Part shown: positions 29,924 through 40,600 of the stretch, piece by piece
Layout of the letters: each line of letters opens with the position of its first letter
Position numbering within the stretch: the first letter of the stretch is position 1
Source of the DNA: DASSBG01 sp035699085
GTDB lineage: Bacteria; Pseudomonadota; Gammaproteobacteria; Xanthomonadales; Rhodanobacteraceae
Direction of reading: 5' to 3'
Length of the DNA: 64,000 bases
Assembly: GCA_035699085.1 (NCBI GenBank)
Contig: DASSBG010000001.1
Coordinates: 19,075-83,074, forward strand
Made by a program: the position numbers and the translations under genes
The notes under the pieces: generated by a model
What the model saw: the letters and a program-made list of their open reading frames with translations, nothing else
What the model was told of the DNA's origin: nothing
Database searches by the model: none

Positions 29924-30840
29924 GATGTTGGGGTTCGCCTGCCTTCGGCTCACCGCCAACCTACAACGGCGGTCGCCGCAGGGCGACGTGCGGGTTGGCG
30001 AAGAAGGTTGGCGGTGAGCGCAGCGAACCCCAACACGCCATGCCCGCTCTCGCGCCGTCAACAGCGACCTCGGGCGCCGCGCGCACGCCGATATGGACGG
30101 CAGCCGCGGCATCGCCGACACGATGTTGGGGTTCGCCTTCGGCTCACCGCCAACCTACAACGGCGGTCGCAAGACGGCGTGCGGGTTGGCCAGAGCGGTA
30201 GGTTGGCGGTGAGCGCAGCGAACCCCAACACGCCATGCCCGCTCCCGCGCCGTCAACAGCGACCACGGGCGCCGCGCGCACCCCGACATGGGCGACAACC
30301 GCGGCATCGTCAGCCCGATGTTGGGGTTCGCCTTCGGCTCACCGCCAACCTACAACGGCGGTCGCAAGACGTCGTGCGGGTTGGCAGAGCGGTAGGTTGG
30401 CGGTGAGCGCAGCGAACCCCAACACGCCATGCCTGCACTCGCGCCGTCAACAGCGACCTCGGGCGCCGCGCGCACGCCGATATGGACGGCAGCCGCGGCA
30501 TCGCCGACACGATGTTGGGGTTCGCCTTCGGCTCACCGCCAACCGACAACGGCGGTCGCAAGACGGCGTGCGGGTTGGCGAAGTAGGTTGGCGGTGAGCG
30601 CAGCGAACCCCAACGCCATGCCCGCTCTCGCGCCGTCGACAGCGACCTCGGGCGTCGCGCGCACGCCGACATGGGCGGCAGCCGCGGCATCGCCGACACG
30701 ATGTTGGGGTTCGCCTTCGGCTCACCGCCAACCTGCAAAAGCGGTCGCCGCAAGACGACGTGCGGATTGGCGAAGTAGGTTGGGTTCGCCTTCGGCTCAC
30801 CGCCAACCTACAACGGCGGTCGCAAGACGACGTGCGGATG
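29924..30840. repeat. 0.9 kb tandem array of long inverted-repeat units
   Basis: GATGTTGGGGTTCGC starts at 29924, 30122, 30317, 30511 and 30700, a period of 189-198 bp, and a shortened sixth copy at about 30776 runs to 30840. Each full unit holds a left arm (GTTGGGGTTCGCCTTCGGCT...CCAACCT), a loop of about 50 bp with GGCGGTCGCAAGACGGCGTG, and an inverted right arm (AGGTTGGCGGTGAGCGC...), then a spacer of about 90 bp (GCGCCGTCAACAGCGACC...) that is itself conserved between units. Repetitive frames through both strands are by-products. The array fills the gap between tkt and pgl, which has no gene. Confidence 0.9.
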
Positions 30841-30841
30841 G

Positions 30842-31525
30842 CTATTCCCGGCTGACGATCACATCGACGCCGGCGGCGGGCGTGACGGCGGCGGCCGGGA
30901 TGCGCTCGCCCGCGCGCCAGCGCTCGAGCGCCTCGCGCTTGGCCGGTCCGTCGACGAGGAACAGCACGTGGCGTGAGTCCGACAGCCGCCGGGCGCTCAG
31001 CGAGACCCGCTCCGGCGGCGGCTTGGGCGAGCCGGTGACGCCGAGCGTCGCCGGCGCATCTTCGCCTTCGCCCCAGTCGTCCCCGGGCATCAGGCTGGCG
31101 GTGTGGCCATTGCGCCCCAAGCCAAGCAGGTTCAGGTCGAAGGGGCCCACGTCCCGCAGCATTTCCGCATACAGCCGCGCACCCTCGTCCGGCCCCTGCT
31201 CGGCCGGCATCGGATGGATATTGGCGGCCGGGATGGCGACATGGTCCAGCCACTCCTCGCGCGCCATCAGGCTGTTGCGCTCGCGGTCGCCGGGCGGCAC
31301 GCAGCGCTCATCGCCATACCAGACCTGCCACAGCGACCAGTCGGTTTCGACGCTGCGCATCGCGCGGTAGGTCGCACGCGGCGTCTCGCCGCCGGACAGG
31401 ACGATGCTGAAACTGTCACGGTCGGCGATGGCCTCGGCTGCCGCCGCCAGGATCCGCTCCACCGCCTCGCGGCACATCGCCGCCGCATCATTCACCTCGT
31501 GCCACCGCAGGATCTGCCCTGTCAT
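30842..31525 (-). CDS. pgl: 6-phosphogluconolactonase
   Basis: Hydrolyses 6-phosphogluconolactone, the step after Zwf. The protein is 227 residues from ATG 31525 (MTGQILRWHEV; an ATG at 31549 adds eight). It has VLSGGETPRATYRAM, WYGDERCVPPGDRERN and the family motif LLGLGRNGHTASLMPG. Its stop touches the repeat array, and it is convergent with the zwf-tkt operon. A terminator between it and the giant gene upstream suggests its own promoter. Confidence 0.93.
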   Translation of the reverse strand: MTGQILRWHEVNDAAAMCREAVERILAAAAEAIADRDSFSIVLSGGETPRATYRAMRSVETDWSLWQVWYGDERCVPPGDRERNSLMAREEWLDHVAIPAANIHPMPAEQGPDEGARLYAEMLRDVGPFDLNLLGLGRNGHTASLMPGDDWGEGEDAPATLGVTGSPKPPPERVSLSARRLSDSRHVLFLVDGPAKREALERWRAGERIPAAAVTPAAGVDVIVSRE

Positions 31526-31587
31526 CGCTCGCTCCGTGTTGGCGGGCACCGCCGGACGGCACCCTCGCAGCCGATGATAAGGCCTGC

Positions 31588-31616
31588 AAAAAAGCCGCGG
31601 CCAGTTGGCCGCGGCT
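31588..31616 (-). terminator. Rho-independent terminator of the giant secreted-protein gene
   Basis: On the minus strand the arms AGCCGCGGCCA and TGGCCGCGGCT (plus positions 31593-31603 and 31606-31616) form a GC-rich hairpin followed by a run of T (AAAAA at 31588-31592 on plus). It lies 72 bp after the stop of the giant gene and before pgl. Confidence 0.85.
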
Positions 31617-31687
31617 TGCGTTCATCCATGGGCAGCGGTGAACGTTGCGGTCGAGTCCCCCCGACCGCAACGCCACATTCGGTACCC

Positions 31688-34600
31688 TTACCTCGCGACC
31701 GGCTTGGCGACCACGCGGGCGCTGATGCGGCTGGCATCCACCGGCACCTCGATGCTGCGGCTGGCGCCGACCAGCATCAGGTGCTTGCTGCCGTCACCGG
31801 CCTTCAGCAGGCCGAGGGCCAGCTCCGGCGTACCCGGCTTCACCTTGCTCCAGTGGCTGGCAACCTCGCCATGCGCACCGCGGGTCAGCAGGCGGGTCTG
31901 CAGCGTGCCCGCATAGCGCATCACCTGCACCCGGAAGACCATGCCGTCGGCGTCGCGGCCAGTGGCCAGGCTCTGCACCACGCCCTCGTGCTTCGGCAGC
32001 TGGTCGAGCGGGATCAGCAGGCTGCCGTCGGCGCTGGCGCCAATATCGGCCGACTGCATGCTCGCCGTGGCGACCATCGTTACCTCCGCACCATTGCCGC
32101 CATCCTCGAAGCCGTCGCGGAACAGCACCACCTGGGTGTCGTCGGTGGCGGAGTTGTCAGCGGCGTTGTCGTCCTCGAGCGTGGCGGCGATGGTGTTCTG
32201 CACCAGGTCGGTAGGCAGTGTCTGGTCGTCGTTCACCGACACGCTCAGCAGATAGGCGACGTTGCCACCCGCCGGAATGCTGACGGTATCGCTGATGTCG
32301 CCGTTGCCGTTGCAGGTCAGAACCGAGGCGCCCGAGGTCGGCACGCAGTCCCACTTGCCGGTGTCGAGGTCCAGAGTGTCGGGCAGCACGTCGGCCAGCG
32401 GCACCTCGGCCAGCGGCTCATCGCCGGTGTTGGTGACGTTGATCTTGTAATCCAGCACCGTGCCGTACCGTACGTAGTCCGAAGCGTCGGTGATGCTGAC
32501 GGCGACGTTCGCCGTCGGCGCCGGGCTGATCACAAGGGTTCCGCTGGCCGAGCCCCTGTAGTTCGGGTTGGTCACCGTGGCGACGACGGCATAGCTGCCG
32601 ACCGCGCTCGGCGCGTCCGTGCTGCCGTCGTAGGTGATCGTGGTCGACAGTTCGTCCGGGTCCGTGGTCGCCGTGGCGGCATGCGGATTGCCGTCGTAGG
32701 TGGCGGAGAGGCCGCCCAGCGCCACCGTGGCGGTGGCCTTGTCGATCACCATGACCGCCGTCGCCGAACCCATGTAGTTGGCGTCGTTGACGGTTGCAAC
32801 CACGGTGTAGCTGCCCGCATCGACTGGCTCGGCCGAGCCGCCGTCATAGCTGTAATCGACCGCGAACGTGCCTGGTGCCGTGGTCGCAATCGCGGCGTGC
32901 CCATTGGTGTCGTAGACGACGTGCAGGCTGGCGGGATCGAAGGTCACGGAAGCGGCGGCCTTGCCGATGTGCAGGATGCCACTCGTGCTGCCGCTGTAGC
33001 CGGCGGTGGTGATAGTCGCAACAACGTCATAGTCGCCGGCGTCCGTCGGTACCGCCGCATCGCCGTCGTAGGTCACGCTGTAGGCGAGCCCGGCCGGCGT
33101 GGTGGTCGCGGTCACGGCATGCGTGGCGCCGTACACCTGCGAAAGCGAGCTCACATCCAGCACGATGCCGGCCGTGCTGGCCTGCACTGTCAGCGAATGC
33201 GTTGTCTCGGCAAACACCGCACCACTGCTCATGCCCACGGCACGGCTGGTGATGGTGTAGGTGCCGGGCGTGGCAAACGTGGTGCGGAACAGCGAGGTGC
33301 CGTCGTAGCCGGTAAACACGTTCATGCCGGTCTGCGGACCGAAGTCGGCACACAGCTTGCCACCGTCGCAGGCGACGAGCGGCAGCACGTGGTACGTGTT
33401 GTCGTTCTTCTCCAGGTAGGTGACGGTGAGGTCATCGGGCGACAGCGTCGCGCCGTCGAGCGCGATGATCACCTTGCCCATCACGTTCTCGTTGTTCGGC
33501 GCAGCATTGCCGCTGCCGATGCCGGCGGTGCCGACGTTGGCCATGCGGCTGGAGCTGTCCACGCCGACACCGGTATTCGCGCTGGTCGGCGCCGTGTCGA
33601 CGATCTGCACCTCGGCCACGTTCACGTCCTTGGTCGCGGTGGCGTAGGTCGCGCCGGTGTCCACGCCGTTGATGGCCACATTGTAGCTGAACGTGCCACC
33701 GCGGTGATACACGGTGCGGAACGACGAGCTGTGGCCATCGACCACCGGGAAGCCGGTGCTGGGTCCGAAGGCGGCGCCCAGGGTGCCATCGCCGTTGTCG
33801 ACCAGCGGCAGCGTGCACCACCAGACGCCCGACGTGTCGCCGGCCGAGCAGTTGGAGCCTTCGTCACTGGTGGCGGCGTACTCAATGTCGAGGTCACCAA
33901 CCGCGATGCCGCCCGAACGGCTGACCGTCAGCTGCGCGACCACGAGGTCCGGCGGCGCATCACCCGTCAGGTGCATGGTGTCGGTGGACAGCGAGTAGCG
34001 CGTCGTGCCGGAACCCGGCACCGTGACCACGCCGACCGTGTCGCCACCCATTTCCAGGCTGGCGTTCACCGGCTCGATCACCAGCGTGCCGCTGGCCGAG
34101 GTCTCGGCGTAGTTGGCGTCGCTTGTGGTCGCGACGACGTGATAGCTGCCGACTGCTGTCGGCGGCGTCGCCGTCAGCGGGTAGTCGGTGCCGCCGTCGC
34201 CGACGTAGGTGACGGTGTAGGCCATCGTTGGCGTGACGCTGGCGGTAACGGCCTGCGGCCCGCCGCTGAAGGTGCGGTGGATCGTGCCGTCGCTGCTGCC
34301 GTCGCTGTTGTCGTCGAGCGTGATGGTCGGCGTGCCGGCCTGCTGGATCACCAGCGTGCCCGTAGCGATGCCGCTGTAATTGGCATCGTCGACCACCGCC
34401 AGCACGCTGTAGCTGCCAGCCTCGGTCGGCGGCGTCTCGCTGCCGTCATAAGTGACCTTGATGCTCGCCACCGCTGGATCGCTGGTGGCAGACACCGCCT
34501 GCGGGCTACCGTCGTAATCACGGCTGATCTGGCCGCCCACGGCACCGTCGAGGCTGACGCTGGCGTCGGCCTTGGCAATCACCAGGGTGCCGCTGGCCGA

Positions 34601-37600
34601 ACCGGTGTAGCTGCCGGTGGCGGTCACGTAGACGCAGTAGCTGCCAGCATCGGTCGGCGGCGTGGTGCTGCCGGCGGTCGGTGCGGCCGGGCAGCTTGCG
34701 CCCGTCAGTGCCTCGTAGACAACCGTATGCGTGGCACCTGCCGGATCGACGCTGACCGCATGCGGCGAGCCGTCGTAGACCTGGAACAGGTCGCCGAGGT
34801 CGAAGCTGACCGCGTTCGGGTCGATCGTCACGTCGATCATGTCGGTGGCGTAGACGGTCTGCAGCGTGTCGACATCCAGCACGTCATAGGTGACCGTGTA
34901 GTCGCCGATGCGGTGGAAGATCGTCGAGCCGGACGCCGTGGCCAGGTGCCCGTCCTCCAGCTCGAAGCCGGTGGCGGGACCGTACCAGGTCACCAGGTTG
35001 TCGCCGTCCTGTGTCCACGGCAGTTGCTGGAAGGCGGCGCCATCCTGGTAGGCGAACTCGGCATCCGTCGGCGACAGGGCCGCGCCGCCGGCATCGCTCA
35101 GCGTGATGCGGACGATGACATTGCCGATGACGCGGCCACCGGTGTTGGCCAGGGTGGCCTGCGACAGCAGCGCCGTCTCGGTCGGACCGCTCAACGGGCC
35201 GTTGTAGCTGACTGCCGCGTCCGGCACCGTGGTGGTGACCATGTCACTGGCATAGACGCGGCCGTCGTCATCACCAACCACCGTTGCCGTCACCTGGTAC
35301 TCGCCGGGCTTGAGCTGCACCAGTGACGGCGGCAGATCGGTGACCGGCATGGCGGGCATGGCCTGGTCGTAGGCCGGATTGACCGGATAGCGGAAGGTGA
35401 CCGCCGGTCGGCCGTTCCAGGAGCCCGCCGACTCGTTGTAGTACAGCGACTCGTAGTCCTGCGGGCAGTTGCGGTGGAAGTCGGGTTCCTGGGCGGTCCA
35501 GCCGCTGGCGTCACCCACACACAGCTGCACGTCATCCAGCGCGATCGGCATCGGCTGGCCATTGCTGCTGTTGCCGTCGTCGATGCGCACCACGTGGAAC
35601 TCGTAGTGCACCGCCTGCGAGGTCGCCGAACCGGTGTTGGCCAGCGTGCCGTTGAAGGTGAGCTGGTCGGTGTACGGCGCTTCGTCGCCCACCAGCGCCA
35701 TCTCCGGGCCGCTGATGGTCAGCGCCACGTCGGCCGCGTCGCCGATCACCAGCACCGCGCTGTTGGAGCCGGTGTAGTTGGGATCGTCGATGGTCGCCAG
35801 CACGGAGTAGCTGCCGGGTTCGGTCGGCACGGCGCCGTTGCCGTCGTAGGTGACATCGACCGTGCCCGTGATGGTGGGCGATGTCGTGACGCCGACGGCG
35901 TGGGTGGAGCCGTAGTCCTGCTGCAGGTCCGCCTGGTTGAAGCTGATGGTGCTGTTGGCCTTGGCGATGGTGACCACGCCGGTGCCGCTGGCGTCGTAGT
36001 TGCTGCCGGTGCAGGTGGCGCTGGCCGAGGTGCTGCCGGCACCGGGGCCGACGGCGGCCGGGGTGACGGTGCAGCTGGTGGCAGGCTCCTCGGCGATGTG
36101 CGCCGTGGCGTTCTGTACGCTGCCGGTGTAGGTCAAGCCGTCGAAGACGACGGTGCCGGTGGCCTTGTCGACCGTGGCGGAGCCGTCGCCCGAAGCGGTG
36201 TAGTTGGCGCCCACGCATTCAGCATGGACGGGATACGTACCCGCGTCGGTGATCGTTGCCGGATCAAGCGTGCAGGTCGCGGTGGAGTCCTCAGCGACGC
36301 TCGCCGAGAGCGCGTGCGGGTTGCCGTCGTAGGTGAAGCTCATGGTGCCAAAGACGACGGTGCCGGAGCCCTTGCCGTTGGTCAGGGCGATGCCGCCGTC
36401 CAGCGTCAGGGTGCCGCTGCTTGCGTCGACCACATACGGACCGGCCTGGTCGTTGGCGGTGGCGTTGACGCTGACCTCGCCGTTGGCGTCGCTGGTGCCG
36501 CTGGCCGGCGACAGCGTTGCCGATGCGCCGGTGGCTGGGGCGACAAACGTGATCGCCTGGCCGGGCACCGCGCCGCCCAGCGCGTCCGCGACGCGCACGA
36601 CCAGCGGGTTGGCGAAGCTCGCCGTGACCGGCGCGCTCTGGCCGCCGCCGCTGACAAGGGCCAGCTGCGTTGGCGCGTTTGCGGTGGCCGGATCCGGATT
36701 GGTGCACACGGCCGTGCCGATCGGCGTGGCCGAGAGCGGGTCCGCGACGCTGACGCCGGTGCCACTGACGCTGGCTGCGTCGCCGCCATACCAGTTGGAG
36801 CCGATGTCGACCGTCAGCCCCATGGTGTGGACGATGTCGGTTCCAACAGTCAACGCGTTGTCGAAAATGCGGTTGCCGGTGAAGGTGTTGCCGGTCACGC
36901 CTTCGGCGGTGCTGAAGCCGTTGTGGCCGCTGGTACCGGACACGCTGTTGCACAGCATCGCGACGTTGGTGGTGTCGCCGGACAGGGTCAGGCCGGCCTG
37001 GTTGGCGTTGTTGCCGGTATTGGCGTTGACAATGGTGTTGCCGCTGATCGTGATGTCGTCAGAGACGTTGCCGGCGCTGATGCCATTGGCGCCCGTCGTG
37101 GTGACGGTGTTGCCGGTGACCTGGACGTTGGTGGCCTTCGCAAGCTGGATGCCGGCGAAGCCCATGTCCTGGAGGTGGTTGCCGCTGACGATGCTGTTCT
37201 TGACATCCCACAAGTTGATGCCCGATCCGGTGGCCGCGTGGACACCGCTGAACAGGTTGTCGTTCACCGTCCACCCCGACAGCGGCGTTTCCGGCTCGCC
37301 GTTGGTGAACAGGCCGGAGCCGCCGTTGACGTTGACGACGCGGTTGTTGGTGATGATGGTGTTGTCGCCGCGGCTGCTGCTGTCTGCACGCGCGACGATG
37401 GCGTCGTCATTGACATCGGCGATGGTGAAGCCGTCGAAGGTGACGCCGTCCGCCTTGATTTTCAGCGCATTGCCGCTGGCGGGGTTGATCACCGCTTCGC
37501 CGGTACCGTCACGCGAGCTGTCGTAGCCCGCGGTGCCCGCAAACGGGCCTTGCAGCGTCACGCTCTTGTCGACGACGACGTTCTCGGGATAGCTGCCCGC

Positions 37601-40600
37601 GCCGACGGTGATGCTGTCGCCCGGGTTTGCCGCGGCAATGGCCGCGTTGATCGAGCAGTAATAGGCGCTGCCGTTATGGATGCCGCCAGAGAGATTGACG
37701 GAGTCGATGGCCGCGCTGCCCCCATCATTGCTGACGGTACGCTGGTCGATACCATTGTCGCTGAAGTCGTTGCTGCCGACGGACACGCAGCTGATCGCCG
37801 TATTTCCGCGATCAAACCAAACGGTGTGAATGTCGGGATCTGAATTACCAGGCAGGGTCGAGGCTTGGTTACCCTGCTGGATCTGCAGACCAATGTCGTT
37901 GCCGCTCAAGGTGTTGCCAGACACCGACGAGCCCACACCTTCGACCACGATGCCGTAGTCTTCGGTTCCAGCGGACTGCGGGTCCGGATGCATGAAGCCG
38001 GTGACGGTGTTGCCACGAATGACCACGCCGCGCGTGACGTCGATCTGCCCGCCCTCGTGCGAATCGTCATAGTAACGCCGGACCACCTGGATACCGGCAC
38101 GGTCGTCCGTGGCCCACCCACCAGTGTTCAGTCCACCGGTGATCTGGTTGTCTTCGACCACAATGGCGCCATCGCCAGAATCCGCACCGGTACCGTTGGG
38201 GATCATCAGCGCCAGACCGAAACGGCCGGGATTGGTGATGGTGTTGTGCGAGATCAGGTTCGGGCGATTGCTGGGCGAACCGCTCGTGAGCTGCATGATC
38301 GCGATGCCGGTGTCGCCACCGTACCCGCTCGGATCACCGGGCACGCTGTTGTCGATGGTGTTGTTGACGATCTGCGCACCCGTTGCCGTGCCGTCTTCAA
38401 AGCCGATCGCCGTCGAGCCGACCGGGCCCATGAGGTTGTTGCCGACAGTGACGTCCTGCTTCGACCCGTTCCAGATTGCGATACCGTGGTCGTAGACATC
38501 GTGGATTGAGTTGTAGTTGATGTTGGCGCCAACAACAGTGCCGCCCACATTGATGTAGATGCCGCTGTCGTGTCCGGCGTCGCCGCAATCGTGGATGACG
38601 TTGTTCTGGACCGTCAGACCGTCGCTGCCGCTCTCTGCGCGGACGCAATTGTCCGGATAGTTGCGAATCTCGAACCCTGCGACGGTGACGTTGTCGGCCC
38701 CGCCGTTGATCTCGACGCCATTCCCGGTGAGGCCTGTGCCGTCCAGGATCGCAACGGGCGCGGATGTCGGGCCCGCGTCAGCCGACGCGGCCGGCGCCGG
38801 AAGCGGCAGGCTGGTCCCGCCTCCGATCAGCCGGATGCCCGGGCGCGAGATAACGACATTCTCCTTGTACACGCCGGCCGGCACGAGGATTTCGTCGTTG
38901 TCCTGCGTATCCGCATCGTTGATGGCGAGCATGATGCTCGTGAACTTCGCGCCATCACGGACACGCGTCACGAAACCGTTGATGTGATCGGTGTCGCCGA
39001 TGCTCCCGCCGGTAATGTTGACCACCGGCTGGGTGCCGTACTTGTTGAACTGCTCAAGGCCGCTGACGCTGTGGCCCAGGCCGTCGCCGAAGGTGTTGTT
39101 GGAGCAGACTTCAATCGGCTCGTAGTCGTTGTCGCCGTCGTCGACGACGTTGATGCCGGTGAGCTGCGTACCCGGCGTCGACGTCTCCTCGAAGGTGTTG
39201 CTGCAGATCGTGACGTTCTTCATCGTGGCGCCGGCGCGGGCACGCACGGTGATGCCGACCTGGTTCAGCGTGTTGCTGCTGCCGTTGTCGGCAAAGAGGG
39301 AATTGGTGACGCTGAAGCCGTCGATGGCGCTGCCCGGGCCGCCGGTCTTGATCCACAGAGCGCCACCCCAGGGGGTGGTGTCGGCGCCATCGTTGCTGTG
39401 GAACTGCGTGTTGTCGATGCTCCAGTTGGTGAGCTTGCCGGTACCAGACCCCGAGCCGCCATAAGGCAGTATCCCCACCTTGCGATTGCCGGTGAAGGTC
39501 GAGCCCGTGATGCTCAGGTTGCTGACGTTGGCGGTGCTGCCGGTGCGCAGGCCGATGTCGTTCGCCTGGAACACGCTGTTGTTGATGGCGATGTCATCGT
39601 CGTCGCCGCCGAAATCGATGCCGCTGCCGGCGTTGTCGCTGGCCGCGATGTTGTCGAATGACAGGTGCGACGATCCGCTGATCTGGATGCCGTTGCCCGC
39701 GGGGTTGCTGACGCGAAGCTGAGAAAGGACCAGCGGCTCTCCTTCCGCACCGCTGGCCTGGATCACCACCGGCGCGGCAATGACCGTGTCGCCTGGCAGG
39801 TGCCCGTCACCGATCAGCTGCACCGGCTTGGTCAGGGTGACAGCGTCGCTGTACGTACCCTTGGCGACACAAACGGTGCCGCCGCTCTCGACGTTGTTGA
39901 TGCCGTCGGGGATCGTGGCGAAGGCGTCGATGCCGACGTGGACAACGGCCGTGCCGCAGCCCGCGGATGCACTGTTGAAGGTGAATTCCTGGCCGTAGCT
40001 GGCGCCGGCGAAGGCGTCATCGACGTAGGTGACGAGGTTGGCACTGGTGGTGATGTCGTAGTTCACCGTGCCGAGGCCGGCGTCGGCCGTGTGGTCGAAG
40101 GTGCGGCCGAGCAGCGCGCCCTGCTGCACCGAGTCCATGTCCGCCGGCATGACGCCGTCGAAGACGTTGTCGGCAGCGCTGACATTGCCCGCGAAGGGCC
40201 GCACATCGGTGTCCGGCAAGCTGCCGACGCCGGCATAGTCAAGATAGCCGCACAGCGGCGTGCCGGCGGTCTGGCAGTTGTAATTGTCGAGGTGGAAGTA
40301 CCAGCGCAGGTTGCCGTCGAAGCTGTTGGCCTCACCGCCAGCACTGCCGCCGAACAGCAGCGTGCCATAGGCGGCCGTGCCGCCGGCGTCATTGTCGTTG
40401 AGCAGTTCGACCGCGGTGCCGCCGTAGGTGCCGCTGCCGCCGAAGCTGTTGCCCTTGGCGGTGATGCCGATCGGAAGCGGCAGCAGCGGAGGGACGTCGC
40501 TGCTGATTTCCTTGTTGCTGAGGACAAGCGACACAAAATTGGTCGCGCCCGCCTTCGGAGTGAAAGTGTTGCCCGTCAGCGTGACGGCCGGGTAGTTCTC

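Noticed and set aside
29924..30840. CRISPR array
   Set aside because: Units are about 195 bp, internally palindromic, and the sequences between palindromes are conserved, unlike CRISPR spacers. No cas genes.
29718..31370. Repetitive frames in the 30 kb array that look like a repeat protein
   Set aside because: They occur on both strands and several frames, with no ribosome site, and follow the DNA repeat; the unit carries long palindromes.
31103..35326. 1407-codon open frame on the plus strand
   Set aside because: It is antisense to the giant repeat protein, has no domain, and its low-complexity composition mirrors the repeats of the other strand.
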